64,000 nt of DNA, taken from contig JTDE01000034.1 in the NCBI GenBank assembly GCA_014338405.1, positions 407,629 through 471,628 of the forward strand. The letters run 5' to 3'. Positions 13,574 to 26,363 of the stretch are shown piece after piece (position 1 is the first letter of the stretch; each line of letters begins with the position of its first letter). Origin of the DNA: Paragonimus skrjabini miyazakii (taxonomy: Eukaryota > Platyhelminthes > Trematoda > Plagiorchiida > Troglotrematidae). A program made the translations under genes and the position numbers. A model generated the notes under the pieces. It had not been told where the DNA came from. It did no database searches and saw only the letters and a program-made list of their open reading frames with translations.

Positions 13574-16500
13574 ATTTCTAGACAAGCACACTGACGTCAA
13601 CTTTCCACTTTTCACCTGTTGGCCATGTTGCTCACAATGGTCACAGTGACCAGTACGTGAATCGAAGCTCAAATCGCGGTCAGGGGAAGATTATGCACTG
13701 CTGACGACTTCTAACAAGAGCGAATTTTCTGTCTACTGTTTTCTTCCTGAAAGGGAGTGGATGAAAGTCCATGTGAACAGAAAATGGGGTCTGTTTTTGA
13801 GGTAACGACTGAATTATATCATACCATTTATCACGAAGCTCTTTTATAGAGCAACGACTGATCTCACCAGTATTACGTGCAGTGCAGGGTACCTGCACAC
13901 GATGTAACTTACTCATTGAACACCGCCATTCTGTTCAGTTTCCATCGTCATATAAGACTATCGTTTGATGAGCCGAAGAGATGTAGTAATGGAAGAAATA
14001 GCTGGTCAACTCGTTGAAGCATACACAAAGCCCTAACAACGAAACAGCATACAGATAAGTATATAACGTGCAGATTCGAAACAAACGACGTTCCAATACT
14101 TCAGGTGGTCTCCATGAGGCTAGTATAAGTGAAAAATGGTTGATGATCTTGTGAGTAGATTCAAAGGTGTAATATAATTTTGGTCATAATAATTTCCCGT
14201 AATTTCGAATGAACAGATAGTTTAGAGGATAATTACGTTTAACTAGTTCAGTGGAGACGGCCTATTGAAATATACAAGTTTCCTAAGGGTGATTAAGTTC
14301 CAGTGAGCCTCTTTAGTAAGTCCGAAAGCGATCACTTTGGAATACCTTTTGAAGCACCACAATTGGTCAGAGAACCACTTTACAACATAGTGAATGTATT
14401 TGTTAAGGCAAACAGCTTGCACCAGTTCGGCCACTATGTACAATACTATATTTAACATGCATGAAAAGTAATGCGGGAGAGGAAGAACATTAGAAATGAT
14501 TCCTTAGCTATTCTTGTTTCCTTCTGATATTTACTGTTTCAGGTTAATGTGCTGTCAAAAATGTGGGAAATGGGCCAATTCAGACAATTTAGAACGGAGT
14601 TGCCAGGCTGATGAAATAGTGGACTGTATGTTAACAGTATTGCATGTAAAAAATAAAGTGTTGTGGTCTGATGTAAACATGCGATCACATCAACTGTCCT
14701 GTACTCCCGTCTGTACGTAAATAGAGAACTGCAGGACGGTCCATATTGGTGATTTGATGAACACGGTCCACGACGTGCGTACTACGAACTAAGCTGGTGA
14801 TCGGCTTCTCATTGAGCAAATTGCGTCGATCAGACATGGTAGATTGATTTTATCTGTAAAAATAACACTTCGTTTTGAAGAGGAGGGCAATCGTTTGCAC
14901 TTCTGTCGAGGTGGAGAATGATGAGTTAAAAAGACGTTGTTGTCGTTGATTGGTGAAATGTTGCGTTTAAGCCCGTCCACATGCCGTACAATCAATCTGC
15001 TCCGAGTCGGTCACGTGAATGTATCAAGTAGTCCCTCTCAGCGGCATGCAGTCAGTGCGCATGATTAGACATTGGTTGTGTGGGCTGTCGATGTTCTTCT
15101 GTGTGCCCCTCAGGGTGGACGCGATTTTTTGATATCGTTACGCACCACTTGAGTGTGGTGAGGATTAAACCCACAATTCCTAGTGGGCATTTGGAGAAAC
15201 AGCATGTCCAGTTAACTAGGGGATATTAATACAATGTTCCAAGATAGCCTTCTGGTAAATTAGGGATCAAAGCAGTTCGTGTCATTTGAAAGATTTGGAA
15301 CATACGCCAGGTTATTACGATTGCGCTTCTGCTAAACGATATGCACTCCCACAATAGTCTACGCACACGTGAACACGAACAGACACATGTTGACGCTCAC
15401 ATCGCACTGTCTAATTGACCAGTTGGTTCAACTGCCCCACACGTGCATAGGTCGATGATGCGGTTGCCAGCACAGCGTTTCTCAGTAAGTTGCCATTTAT
15501 TTAATTGCATTCCCGAGTACGCCTGTGTTCTTTTTGGTTTGCGATTGCCAGTTTTCGCCACCATCTTAGAGTGACGATTTAGCTCTGTCCTACTGAATGT
15601 CTACTCCTGGTGACCCCACTCTGTTGCCGTTGCACAAAGCGTACAGAGAATCGATCACGAAAGCAAATAACGAATTAAACTAAACGTACATTTATTTGGA
15701 AATAAAATCTTGCTTTACGACTAGAAGCATAAACTACGGCGGATTCTATTTTCGAGATTACGCCCGTAACAGTTTTAGTCTAATCCCAAACCTGGCCTTG
15801 ACTCCACAAAGCTAACACAACTTCTGACCAGATCATTCACACTGTTCCACAATCCAGATATGCAACTGTAGTCACGTACCTCGGTTGTTGGTCAAAACAT
15901 TCGCGTTTATTTTCTTTCAGTGAACCGTTTTGAAGGCTAAAATACCAAAGTTGGCCGCCACGCGTATTCCAACACTCTTATAAGGTTAACTGTTCAATTC
16001 TTAGATAGAATTTTGCTTTGCACGTTCAACACGAAGTATTCATGTACAATAGCTTAAAATGTTGTTACTGACTCCATCTCGTGGTAGTTTAATCAAGCTT
16101 TGGAAAAATATCCGGATAGTTATGAACATTACTTTAAATCTAGACCGTCAGCAAAATAACCATAGCAAACCGGTATGATAAATAACTTTACCTATACAAG
16201 AAGGAAGCTAGACAGATTAGCTCATACAATGCATGTCTCTAACATATTCCACCGTATGGTAACAATTTCAGGTTGTATTTATCGGTTTGTACACCACACT
16301 TCCCAATCAGTGCAGTTTACGTGTATGATCTCATAGTTAATGTATTCCACCATTTTCAAATTTCACTCAACTACTAGGAGCGAATAGCAGGGCAAAGTAA
16401 CATCCATCATATAACAAATAGACTTGCAACTGTGGTGTACATATACAAACCCATAGTCACTTCACTGTTTTTTCATGGCTAGTCAGTGGAGATCGATATT

Positions 16501-18303
16501 TTATCCCACACCGTCATCACAATTATGTTTGGGTTTACCAAGATGGATAGCAATGCAAGTTGATTGCTTTCATGTCTTATACTACCTCGCATATACTCAG
16601 TTTGGCGCAAACATAATAAGTCCATCGGCCATGGACAATTTTTTAAATTCTGATGTTTTTTTCGACGCATCAACGATTCTGGTCCCATTTAACCTGTGTT
16701 TTATCCAATTGTTACTGAGTCATTGCCAAGTTGTTCGTATGCAAGCCCAGAACACAGTTTGCATATGGTAGGTTCAACTCCTAAAGGACTACCCTTTGTG
16801 ATTCCAACCATCCGTTTATCTCTTGCTAAACGCCTCCTTGGACAGCCATTTTCAGTAGAACGCTGGAAACCGTCAAATGAAGCATGTTCTTCGATCAGTC
16901 TCATTAAACCTCATATACTGACTTTCAAATTATCTGCCATCTGGTGTTCCCATAATACGCCCACCATATCCCGAGCACCTATCAGGTAAGTTTGCACTTT
17001 TAGTTGAACATCAGATTTGTTGAGGCGAGAAGAAACGATTCCTGAGGGACTGGTCAAGCGTTGGTAACAAACTTTACTTCAATGAGGAGGTATTTTGGGC
17101 TCTAGATGTGTGTTGCATAGTTCAACCGGCATTGTAGGAACAATATGACTGAATCAGTAGGTACTCATACTCCAATGCACATGAATTGCCAAGGTCAGTC
17201 GGGTATGGATGAACAGTCTTTCTGTATGCAACGGATTGATTTTCATGTGTTAACGGCTACTGCATCGGAGAACTAGAGAAGCCTCACAACTTTTCCGGTT
17301 AAATGTATTCGAAAAGCTTGCCCCAGGCTGAATTACAGTTCGACTGTCAAAATAGGTGAGTCAGCCGTTAATGCTTTTTTCAGTTCACCGCATCGTTCTA
17401 GCCAGATTAAGAACATTTTACTAGCCCATCTGATCTGATTGTGTCTCTTCCGTCCCGCCCACTTAATCGGTCTTCAACTCACGAAATTTCGGTATTGAGT
17501 ACCGTTTTTACTGTTATGATGGTATCGTTATTCGGGTGATGGCGAACAGCATGGTCTACGGGGATACTCAAACCAGAAACCGTTAATTTAGTGCCCGTAG
17601 AAGTTCCTTTAATCGACCGATAAGTAGTAACCATGTGACACCGAGCAATCGGAGTTATCTATACTCAAGCGATTAATTTATACGACACGCAAAATCCTTC
17701 TTATAAGATTACTTGTGTCTTAGGATGTCGACTAATTTTCACATGGGTAGGTCCTTTGTGACATGGACTATGGATACCCAAAACATCAAACTGTTTTTAT
17801 AACTTAAAATTAGTCAAATCAAGTAAAACGATAAAACAAAGCTCTGTTCGAACTATACTGGAATTTGAAGATTCTGACATTTGCATTTTTCAAACAGATT
17901 TTGTGACTTTATCCTTTCACTCTTCACCTGAATGGGTATTGCTCATACTTGAGCCCGTTTGTCATAGCCATCTTTTTGCAAATAAGTGTTTTACTCATTA
18001 ATACTGTATGCTACACATTAGCATGTTACATCAGTTAATTCGATAATCTGACTTGGTTTATAGCTTTCAGAATAAGGAAATTGAAAAATAACGAATCGTT
18101 TACAGAAGCATAACGCTGTGAGGAAATATGGAATCCACTGGATCAAACAGGCCGAAACAGCTATGAGCACCTACTCCACACAGTTACACAGTCGGAAGTA
18201 ATGCACGGACTCCAGTTAACTCAGCATTGTCTTTCAAGCAGAATTGTGTTCACATCGAGTTACCAGTTTGACCTGTTTGACAAATTAGACCAAATGCCGT
18301 GAC

Positions 18304-18740
18304 ATGGAGGCTAGGTACAGAAAAACTGGGCTTGAAACATCATGCAGTCTTAGACAAAAATGGGCATTTCGTCGTCCAAGCCAAACCGATCGTCCCACGA
18401 TTAAGCACCCGAGGAAGAAGACAGAAGATCATCCCATTTCAAGGGACTTTCAACCAAAACGCCTTGCCAAGCTAGGCTACCTAGCAGAGTAGGACTAGCA
18501 GAAGACACCAGCACATCGCTGCAAGCACAAGGGTGCCAGCTGGCACGATGGACAAGCGCTGTCCAGGTTAAATCACTTGACTCTATTGTCCTAGTGTATC
18601 CGTCATCATGGTCCACTAGCGACAGCAACCTCTGTTGGCAAATATCGTAGGGACTGAAAGACAAAGCAGAATTGTGAAACATCATCCATGTGCGGAAGAG
18701 CATTAAAATTAGTGAAAGACTGACAGACATCCAACAATTT
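18304..18740 (-). mobile_element. R1 interspersed repeat, divergent partial copy
   Basis: From about 18360 to 18680 this follows the same order of blocks as the R1 copies at 19376-20430 and 55590-56640. These are the proline-coding CCAA-rich part, the segment reading like AGTAGGACTAGC then ACACCAGCACATCGCTGCAA, and the later TCCGTC/GTCCAC part. Identity is clearly lower than between the other copies. Strand is given relative to the copy at 30330-30600, which is plus. The 62-codon plus frame here arises from the repeat and is not a gene. Confidence 0.5.
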
Positions 18741-19375
18741 CCCCATATTACTTATAAAAACTCATGCTTTTCTCAAGCGTTTCCACATCACTTCTGGGCT
18801 GGAACATGCCGATATGTAACCGTGTGAGGAACTAGCTAGAAAGAGTATGAAGTTTCTCAGTTTCACAACTTACTTACCAAGTCATGTCGTTCTACTTTAT
18901 GTCAGTATGTACCATCGCCACTAAACGCCCCGAGAAACGTTAAAGAACACTTTAAAGTGCACACTGCAGGAAACGTCACCTGTGTGTCTGTAGCAGGAGA
19001 TCAAACTGTCGGTAAAATAATTTCTTTATGCAGTTTACAGTTTGTCTCTCACTAATTTACAAATTTGTTTTTCTTCATGAATGCGGAGTTTATTACCAGT
19101 TGTTTGGTGGAAAGATTATCCTGTCAGAAAACACCACTGGGGAACACCATATGTTTACATTTTCTGACTGCACATATTGCCGCACACACCAGGCTCTGCA
19201 TTGACTCACGTTCTAGGAGGTGGGGCAACAGCGAGCTGCTACCGTTCATGCAACACCGTGGCGAAAAAAATGGAACGAATGGAACTAAATTGAGCGTAAC
19301 CCCTGTGCTAGCCAGCACGCTTGTGTTTACAACAATGTGCCAGTAGGCTGGGTAACTAATCTCAGTTTGAAGGCC
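18741..19375. other. Unrecognised spacer between two R1 copies
   Basis: About 630 bp with short overlapping frames on both strands (for example 19065-19346) and no recognisable motif. Confidence 0.4.
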
Positions 19376-20430
19376 AATTTTGGGAAAACCTATTCGGTTG
19401 GAAGTCCCTTGGGAGGTTTTGTTGCCGAGTTTTCACTTGTGGAACAATCGATAGTTAGCCAACCAATCGTGCCACAACTCCGAATCTCGATGCTAAATCT
19501 GGAATAGAAACCATTTTACAGGAATTCCAATTCAAGGGCTTACCCAAAAGGCTTATCTAAAAACAGGCCTCCTAACCGAGTAGGGTTAGCGAATGGCATC
19601 AACACACCGCTGCAACTACAGCCTAGCCAATTGGCACACGACAACATACCCAGTTTTGGTAAAGTCGCACAGCCCCTCCGACCAGCTGCTTTGGCCACTG
19701 TCGTCCACGATCGATAACAACTGACTGGTGGCAAGCGTCTCTGTAAACGTTTCACCGTTTGTAAAGCAATACTGGACTGGGAACCAGCATGCAACGATGA
19801 ATGCAAATGGACGAAGTAACAACACGATATTTCCCTAACGGATTGTGCTATTACGATAATATTTTCACCAAAAGTTGCACTCATAAATGAAACACATTTA
19901 CATATTATTGAAAGATTGAAATTTAGCAGTTTTTCCATAGAGGCCGAGACACGCCATGGTGTGCTCTCTAGATTACCGCACCACATATGGACTCTGAGGT
20001 GATTTCACATAACCGTGTTGCCAAAACGCTAAGTAGTGTATGACATTTCCCAGTTCTGTAATCTTGTTGCCGAGTAAAATCTACTTAATTTCCAAATGTC
20101 TGTTTTCATCATTTCACCCTTAAATTGGTGTCATGGTGAATGCAATCTGTTGTGTTGTCAAGATCAGCTTGTTCAAAAATGTCGTCCAAATTGAGATACA
20201 TTGTTCTCCAGCAATCTGCCTTATGCCGAAAAATGCTGTGCACAATTTGAACTGGACTAAATATTATATTGGAAGCAAAGCATTCGCGTTTGAGTGGACA
20301 ACTTATAGTTTTGGGAGAAACAACTACTGATCGTGAGATAGTTTTGTAATCTACCGTTGAACCGCACGCAGCATGTGTATATTACTGGCTACCATTATCC
20401 TGATGTACGTTTGCCTTCAGTGTCACACAA
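19376..20430 (-). mobile_element. R1 interspersed repeat (PLE-associated), about 1 kb copy
   Basis: Co-linear with 55590-56640 over about 1 kb. Shared blocks include CCTCCTAACCGAGTAGGGTTAG, GATAACAACTGACTGG, AACCAGCATGCAACG, TTCCCTAACGGATTGTG, the CGTGTTGCCAAAACGCTA block, and ATTGGTGTCATGGTGAAT. The reverse complement of 19536-19900 matches 30330-30600, just past the end of the best PLE. The two overlapping minus frames at 19540-19986 come from this repeat; the same peptide stretches (NGETFTETLA, SIVDDSGQ, SWSEG) recur at 30351-30578. I infer a PLE terminal or untranslated region, or a non-autonomous relative. Its coding status is unproven. Confidence 0.7.
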
Positions 20431-21561
20431 AGTTATTACCTTCTTGCCCAGACTCAATAACGTTGTGGTGTCTACGGTATCTACTCTATACTCTTCCACA
20501 ACACATGAACCGAAACGCTACTTCAATGAGACCGTACTGGGTAGTATGTTCGCTCACATTCCGTATTACAATGGGAGCTGATCGGATCTACTATATACAC
20601 AAATCTGCCAACTACCACTAGTGATGTGCTGTTCTACTGACAGGTCCACATTGTTGTAACGTAAAGGTGAAAGGAAAAGAAAGCCTCAGTATATAAACCA
20701 TCTATTCACAAAGGATGATCAGAATATTGTCCAATGTTCTGCTTACATAAAGACATTCTCCGCGGACATGATGATAGTACATATTGCAAAGTAGTCCCAG
20801 AGATTGTATTGCACTTAAAAATTATAGCCATTTTGAGTTCCTACAGTGTTTTTCGGACGTTCCTTGTAGAACTTGTGTTCAAGGTAGCCCCACGGAAAAG
20901 GTTTCGATGGGATAATTTTTAGTGACCGTGGAAGCCACTCTTGCAGTCCACCATGATCGATCCGTCAAAGCACAAATACTTCACGAAAATATCTTCGTGC
21001 ACAGTGTGTATAGTGTGGTATCGCTCCACCTTGTTGAGAACAAACATATTCAAGTATTTCCAGTAGTTCCAGCTCCGATACAACATTCTGTTACAACATT
21101 CATGGAAGAAAATGTTTTAGTTTGTAAATGATTATACAAACAATTTTATCAAAGTAAAAACCGGGTAATCCATAATGTAAAAAGTCCCACCCAAGACGCA
21201 AGCTTTGAGTTATGTTGACGTCGGATTAAAGCAAACCGGTAAGAGTCATGGATGGGACAAGAAGTGACATTTCTACGCGATTCCACTTAGAACGAATACT
21301 GAGAGAACAGCAGATACGTTCGAATATATGTCCCCCTGTGGTAGATACGACGCCCAAAATTACTCACGTTTGTCCACATCCGATACCCGGAACTCATTAA
21401 ATCGGATCTCCCGACATGGCCGGTATTTGCATCTTCTAGTTGTCGTGCATACAACGGACTTAGAAGTGTTACATTCATAAGCGAGCCGACGAACGTTTTT
21501 TTGGGGGGGTGGGGGGTCGTTTTTACACGTCACAAAACATTTTTAACAGAATAATCACCTG
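20431..21561. other. Stretch without a recognised gene
   Basis: Short plus frames at 20734-20922 and 20922-21131 abut but show no known motif. A G-rich run lies near 21502. RT sequence of the gypsy remnant that follows would be expected just upstream of it, but was not recognised. Confidence 0.4.
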
Positions 21562-21775
21562 TTGGTTTGTGCGACCGATACCGTATTTGCAGATCATAAA
21601 CCTTTGAACAGATGTATCGACAACCGATCGCGTACCCACCTGTTTTACACCAAACTTGGTCATGGTTTGCGCACTTTCATCACATACGGCATAAGTAAAA
21701 CCTGTTTGAATATGTCATTCAGTTGCCAGGTTATCGACACGTCCTTCTCCAAGTCGTGATACAAATTCCAGCATG
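21562..21775 (+). pseudogene. Ty3/gypsy RNase H remnant
   Basis: The translated frame contains TVFADHKPLNRCI followed by NRSRTHL and, about 12 residues later, GLRTFITYGI. This is the order seen in the Ty3/gypsy RNase H region: the FTDHKPL hallmark, an RSDR-like run, then RHLxYISQFT. The threonine of TDHKPL is replaced by alanine and the frame stops at 21759, so the copy is a fragment. No RT or integrase is recognisable next to it. Whether it belongs with the integrase-like piece at 2.8 kb cannot be judged. Confidence 0.5.
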
Positions 21776-22841
21776 ATAGGTTCAAACTACCCCCAAATTA
21801 CTCATTCGCAGTTCCTTATTACCAGTGTGAGCGCGGCTACAGTCAGACAAACCGAATAACTAACTACACTAACTCACACAAGACTGACGGCATCCGTTTT
21901 GGATTAACCAAAATTGCCTGTGAATAAAACTCATTACAAATGGCTCTCCCCGCACATCTCATACCCAGTGTAAACCCGGAGGAGTTAGGCCAAAAGGCGT
22001 GTGATTTGAGGCCCTGAGGTCAAAGATATCGAAAATACAAAATAAGAAGTGGTTCAATACAGAGGAATATATTAGCGCACCCCAGATAGAATATAGACGA
22101 GAAGCAAAAATTTAACGTCGGACCGATAAAACGAAAACACTCACGATATAGTGCATCAACAAAGCTGAAACAAAGAATGGGCGAAGAGCTACCATGGTCC
22201 ACGTTTCTGAAAAGGAGTGTGGATGATTTAAAAACGACGGCGGTTGTAGATTGGTACGAACGAAAAAAGATATAACGGACATAATCAACCTGAGTTTAAC
22301 ATAATCGTCGTCTCTTTGCCGACGATATACTTGGAGCAAGATGATGACCTAACGATCCGAGACTACTTGTCCATTTGCGGCCGCATCCGTTGTAAGAAAA
22401 TACTGTCATGTCACCACGACCTATGGCCCTTACAACTTCTTCGCCTACCGCGCGTTGCAATTCACGGCCGCGCAACTGGCGCTCATCAACTCTCCGACGG
22501 CTATCCGAATCGTGTTCCTCCAGACCGTCCGGTTCAAAGCTAGACCTAAAAGTGATATCACAATGCGAAAGATCTACTTGGATAACAAACAGACATCTTA
22601 GATTCCCACCACCAGTATTCTCTCTACCTGATTCTCGTTGCCCGCAGAATAGCTGCTTCGAAATCCATTCATCAACCGTCCTACGGAATTATCCTAGCAA
22701 ACGAAGCTAGTTGAGCAACAGCACGGATTCAATCCTATCGATTTCTGCCTGGCGGAATGCCTCAGTGTTAGCATCCATATCCCACTATCTGTTATGTTTA
22801 CCGCTTAACAAAATGACGATAGACTGATAAAGCGACTTACT
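21776..22841. other. Stretch without a recognised gene
   Basis: Overlapping plus frames at 22316-22543 and 22408-22710, and minus frames at 22020-22339, have no recognisable domain. This may include the 3' region of the minus-strand LINE that lies to the right, but I could not show it. Confidence 0.35.
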
Positions 22842-22898
22842 GCAATAATAATAATAATAACAGCAGCAGCAGCAACAACAACAACAACAACAACAACG
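22842..22898. repeat. Compound (AAT)n-(CAG)n-(CAA)n microsatellite
   Basis: Three trinucleotide runs in succession: AAT units to about 22860, CAG units to about 22873, then CAA units to about 22898. Confidence 0.9.
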
Positions 22899-23222
22899 AC
22901 AACACAAGCAGGTAAGGAGCAGTCAATTCAACGTAAGATAGCATGCAATGTGAACAAGCGACGTGGGGATTTAGTACCAACGGGCGATAAGATGGTCAGT
23001 TCTAATAGTTATCAGCTGATCGATAGACACGCACACAGCGCGTGTGGAACAGTAGATGATGCATCACGTGAGTCTATCACCACCGTATACCCAGGATGCA
23101 TCCTAAACATTGCAGTTAGGAACGACTCATATATCACAAATCCCGCTGATACAATGTCCAACTTTCAATGACGTACAACAGTATAGACACCACAGTTGTG
23201 CGGCAGACAAGTAGATAGTTTT

Positions 23223-23884
23223 TCATTTACAAATACGTCCTTCAAGACGTCCGAAAACAAGGCTGGCCTTCGCCATACAAATTTGTAAATCGTGGTCCAC
23301 GGACAGACTGCTACACAAGTGGCAGAAGTCTGTACAGCTATCCACAGTGTTTCCAACGCTGCGGATTCCAAGTACAGACACAGCACTTTTACCCGGAGAA
23401 GGCTGACGGAAGGAAAATGTCTTAATGGTGTTGATGTCTAAACAGATTTTTGATGTAGGGGTCACGGAAGTTGTGACCAGTATACGAAGTTTGTCTTCAT
23501 AGTGTGCAATTAGAGCACCATCATTTGTAAACAACAACACGCGCGTTGTCGGATTACGTAGACGACTTGGGGCACTGAAATGTCGAATATTCAGCAAGAG
23601 GCCATCCATGCAGTATTCAAATTGATCACCATCTCCAGAGTTCTGAAGAGTAACCGTCAGCATTGCCGCTAAATCTAAGCTAGGGTTGAGGTTAAACCAA
23701 CACCCTGTTTCACGCCAGTGACAATGTCAAAATCAGCAGAGGTCGCTCCACACGACTGCACCTTCGCCCTCATGCACGCATACAGCATTCTTATTAAACT
23801 GACAAACTTACCTGGACATTTAGTATCCCGTATCAAGAACAATGAACACCATGTCGATTGTATTGTGACTCGTCCGAAATCCAC
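23223..23884 (-). pseudogene. LINE reverse transcriptase remnant
   Basis: Two minus frames make up the RT palm. The upstream one (23884-23675) ends GKFVSLIRMLYACMRAKV followed by TGVKQGVGLTSTL, matching the VIRxLHxGMxARV and NGVKQGCVLAPTLF blocks. The downstream one (23663-23223) has a CMDGLLLNIRHF block, then TTRVLLFTNDGALIAH, which stands for the catalytic TxxLLFADDCAL segment, and a late KASLVFGRLEG block matching KASQAFGRL. The catalytic FADD is FTND here, so the enzyme would be inactive. A frame change separates the two parts. Confidence 0.8.
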
Positions 23885-24859
23885 AGTGCTCCTTGGAAGT
23901 GCCCGCCTCCAGGATTTTTACATTGCTAGGTCCTATCAAACGCAACTCGGCAGACTACTGCCCTGATAGCTCTCGGTACGCAGATACGCTCAGGGTATCC
24001 TTGAAATCTCAAGGGACTAATTCCTGCTCTCAGATGGAGTAAATCAAACACAGCAAAGCATGTTCCAAAGCTGGTCTGCCATTCTTCAGAGTTTCCCACG
24101 ACAGTCCATCTTCACCTGCAAACTTTCCGTTTTTGCAGTTGTCCAAAAATTAGCTGCATCTCTGCTAAATCTGTGGCGAACGCCAATGATGCCTTGATAT
24201 TTTGTTGTGACAGGTCATTCAGGGTCTCCTGATCAATAGTATTCAGCCGGTTTGGTAGGTTAATCATAGTACGTGCACCAGATCTTCATGACGTCATGTG
24301 GTTGAGTGCACGGAAAGCCAGAGTTCATGACAATCAGTTCTTCAGTCGAGTGGACGGGGGAACCGAACATCGCCTTAATATAATCATAGACTTCCTTGTG
24401 TTGTCAGTGTTTGACGTAACCGTGCACCAACTCACCTTGATTTTTCCACCAGTATTCTCTGATTCCGCGATGAATTTCGGCGAGTTGCAGCGAACTCTCA
24501 GGATAGTGGCTCATTCTTCTTATCATCCGAGTCCATTATGGAAGCAACAGACACTGCATTCTTCTCTCATGAAACGCTGGTAATAACTGCATTGGTATCG
24601 TCGAACCAGTCCGGCGGTTTCTGGCGCTGATTACCTATCGACTCGATGGCTGCTGCCCTGATCTGTTGCTTCGGGTGTTGCTGTATACCTTCGAAGGTGA
24701 TGTATATGCAAACGTCTTTCGGACGAACAGCGGCGACATACTGAAGTATCATCTTCGTCTTTAACTGTTGCAATCGCTTACCGTCTAGCTTCTGTTAACG
24801 GCTGGATGGTTTCAAATAAACATATATGGATATATATAGTTTAGTCCTGATCAGTGCTA

Positions 24860-25160
24860 GATTCATCGCCGCACGTTCCGCTAACCAAGCAATTGGTGAT
24901 TAATGCCTCGTGGATGAGGCCAAGCAATATTGCTCACATCCAGAGACAATCGGATATTTATGGTAGACAACTCAAGAGTAGCACACAGGTGCTGCAGATG
25001 GCCATCGTTTCCATTGACCGTATCAATGCAGCGGGATCCGAGGACTACCGGCCGGGTTGCTGAGTTGCGCCTAACTCAAACGTTGAAGTCACCCAGAACA
25101 AATAATTAGTCACTCACCTATCTCGAGCAGATTGTGGCGGACAGCTATTCATAGAAATGG
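24860..25160 (-). pseudogene. LINE AP-endonuclease remnant
   Basis: On the minus strand, one frame gives LIICSG (in place of LIVLGDFN), and later PRIPLH-stop-YGQWK, in the position of the GPHGxGxxNDNG block. A second frame then reads RLSLDVSNIAWPHPRGINHQLL, which corresponds to the TWxHPRSxxxHxLDYVLV block that ends the endonuclease domain. In the intact family this domain nicks target DNA for target-primed reverse transcription. Here the catalytic aspartate and histidine region is lost or frameshifted and stops are frequent. Only block order supports the call. Confidence 0.55.
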
Positions 25161-25559
25161 TCTTTTGTATCATCAGGGTGACAAATATTTGGACCATAAA
25201 CACTAATTAATATAGGAGACTTACTACGACCGACTCGCAAGGTTTTAAAACTCGTGTTCTGCCAGACTTTTGCATCTTGTCAGTCTTTGGGGAATAGCTG
25301 AAGCAAGAGGAATTGTCACTTGCAATAGAGGAGTCAAAGCTGCGTAAAGAAGAGTCTTAGCTAAAACAGAGATTGCTGAATGTTCACAAACATCCTCGAA
25401 CGAGTTGTTCCAATAAAACCAACAGAAAGCGGTGATGCAGAAATATCGCGATCGCGAGTCCAATCTGGTCAGGTGACTGACGTTGTGAGAGCGCTGGAAG
25501 GGTCACACAGGTCTCCCATTCTAGGTGTAGGTCTGCTAAGCTTGAGGTGAAGTCACTTA

Positions 25560-26160
25560 ATGAGTCTCTATGGAGCTTCCATTGATCTCCTGGAAATTCC
25601 AAAACTAATGCGACAAATAGGGTGAATGAAAACAACCAAAAACTATCATATTTGATTTAGTATTATCGTGACAATAGTAAAGGACTCAAAAGAGCATTGT
25701 ATGCTTTTGTCAGGATCAATGAGATGTTCTGAGGTTACTGAGATACTTGTCAGTCAGTTTGGTCATCCAAACCAGATCGTTCAGTCTCCGGCTCATGAAC
25801 TGAATGGTCGTCCGAAGTTGAACATATCTAAAGTGGACGGTCTCACATGCCCAGTCGCTTAGATTTGAAGGTGGGATATGACACCGACCTAACCAGGTAG
25901 AACACGGGAGTTGAATGGTTCTACTAATTTGATCTGACTGATCGAACGGTTGCTGAGAGAGACTTGCAGGAAAGATGGACTGGGATGGCTGACTCCCGGC
26001 AGGAAGCCCACTTTCGTTTATCAAGAAAAAGATCTCTGTAGCAGCAGTGAGTATGGCCAAATAGTTGGGCCATCCGATCCGAAACATGTTACTTCTAGCA
26101 CTATGGACACAACTAACATTAGAAACTGCAGAATTCAAGCTAGCATGGCTTGATTAATTA
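25560..26160 (+). pseudogene. BEL/Pao gag remnant
   Basis: An upstream frame reads LWSFH...SKTNATNRVNENNQKLSYLI, equivalent to the YWxFxxxFxxxI...KLxYLxxYC gag block. The next frame (25668-25862) reads HCMLLSGSMRCSEVTEILVSQ then FGHPNQIVQSPAHELNGRPKL, matching the GYxxAxxILxxxFGxPHxIVxxxxxxL block typical of BEL gag proteins. A third frame (25950-26153) gives GLGWLTPGRKPTFVY and later YGQIVGPSDPK, fitting the WxxWLxxxGREPTFxxLxxFV block. Successive frame changes and stops mark it as dead. In intact elements gag forms the particle that packages element RNA. Confidence 0.7.
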
Positions 26161-26363
26161 TCCAGTCCGTTATTCCCTTTGTTGAAGTGACCGTGATCCT
26201 ACGGATTGTATGCATTTCGTTGTTCAATACTAGCAGCAACTTTGGGATACTACGAAATTCAATAGAAGACTCATTACTTGTTTGAAGGCTAATCGCATGA
26301 CTAGATCATGTTGTCTGTGTCAAGAGTTTTAGGTTTAGTTGTGGCATATATTATAGTAATCCG

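Larger units (their letters stand above)
10691..18303. other. Long stretch without a recognised gene
   Basis: No retroelement motif, tRNA or conserved protein block was seen. The longest open frame (12725-13195 plus) is listed separately with low confidence. A perfect hairpin lies at 13544-13573. Overlapping frames at 16475-16989 look random. Confidence 0.5.
23100..25200 (-). mobile_element. Decayed non-LTR retrotransposon (CR1/jockey-like LINE)
   Basis: Read on the minus strand, the blocks occur in LINE order. First come endonuclease-like blocks (25160-24860), then a PPDWFDD linker block (around 24600), a region around 24040-24100 reading DGLSWETLKNGRPALEHALL, and RT motifs from 23884 to 23223. 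All three frames are used, with many stops, so the element is long dead. Its protein style resembles the LINE lineage common in flatworm genomes, known only from memory here. The 3' end is uncertain; weak coding similarity may continue to about 23000. The adjacent BEL/Pao remnant lies on the opposite strand. Confidence 0.75.
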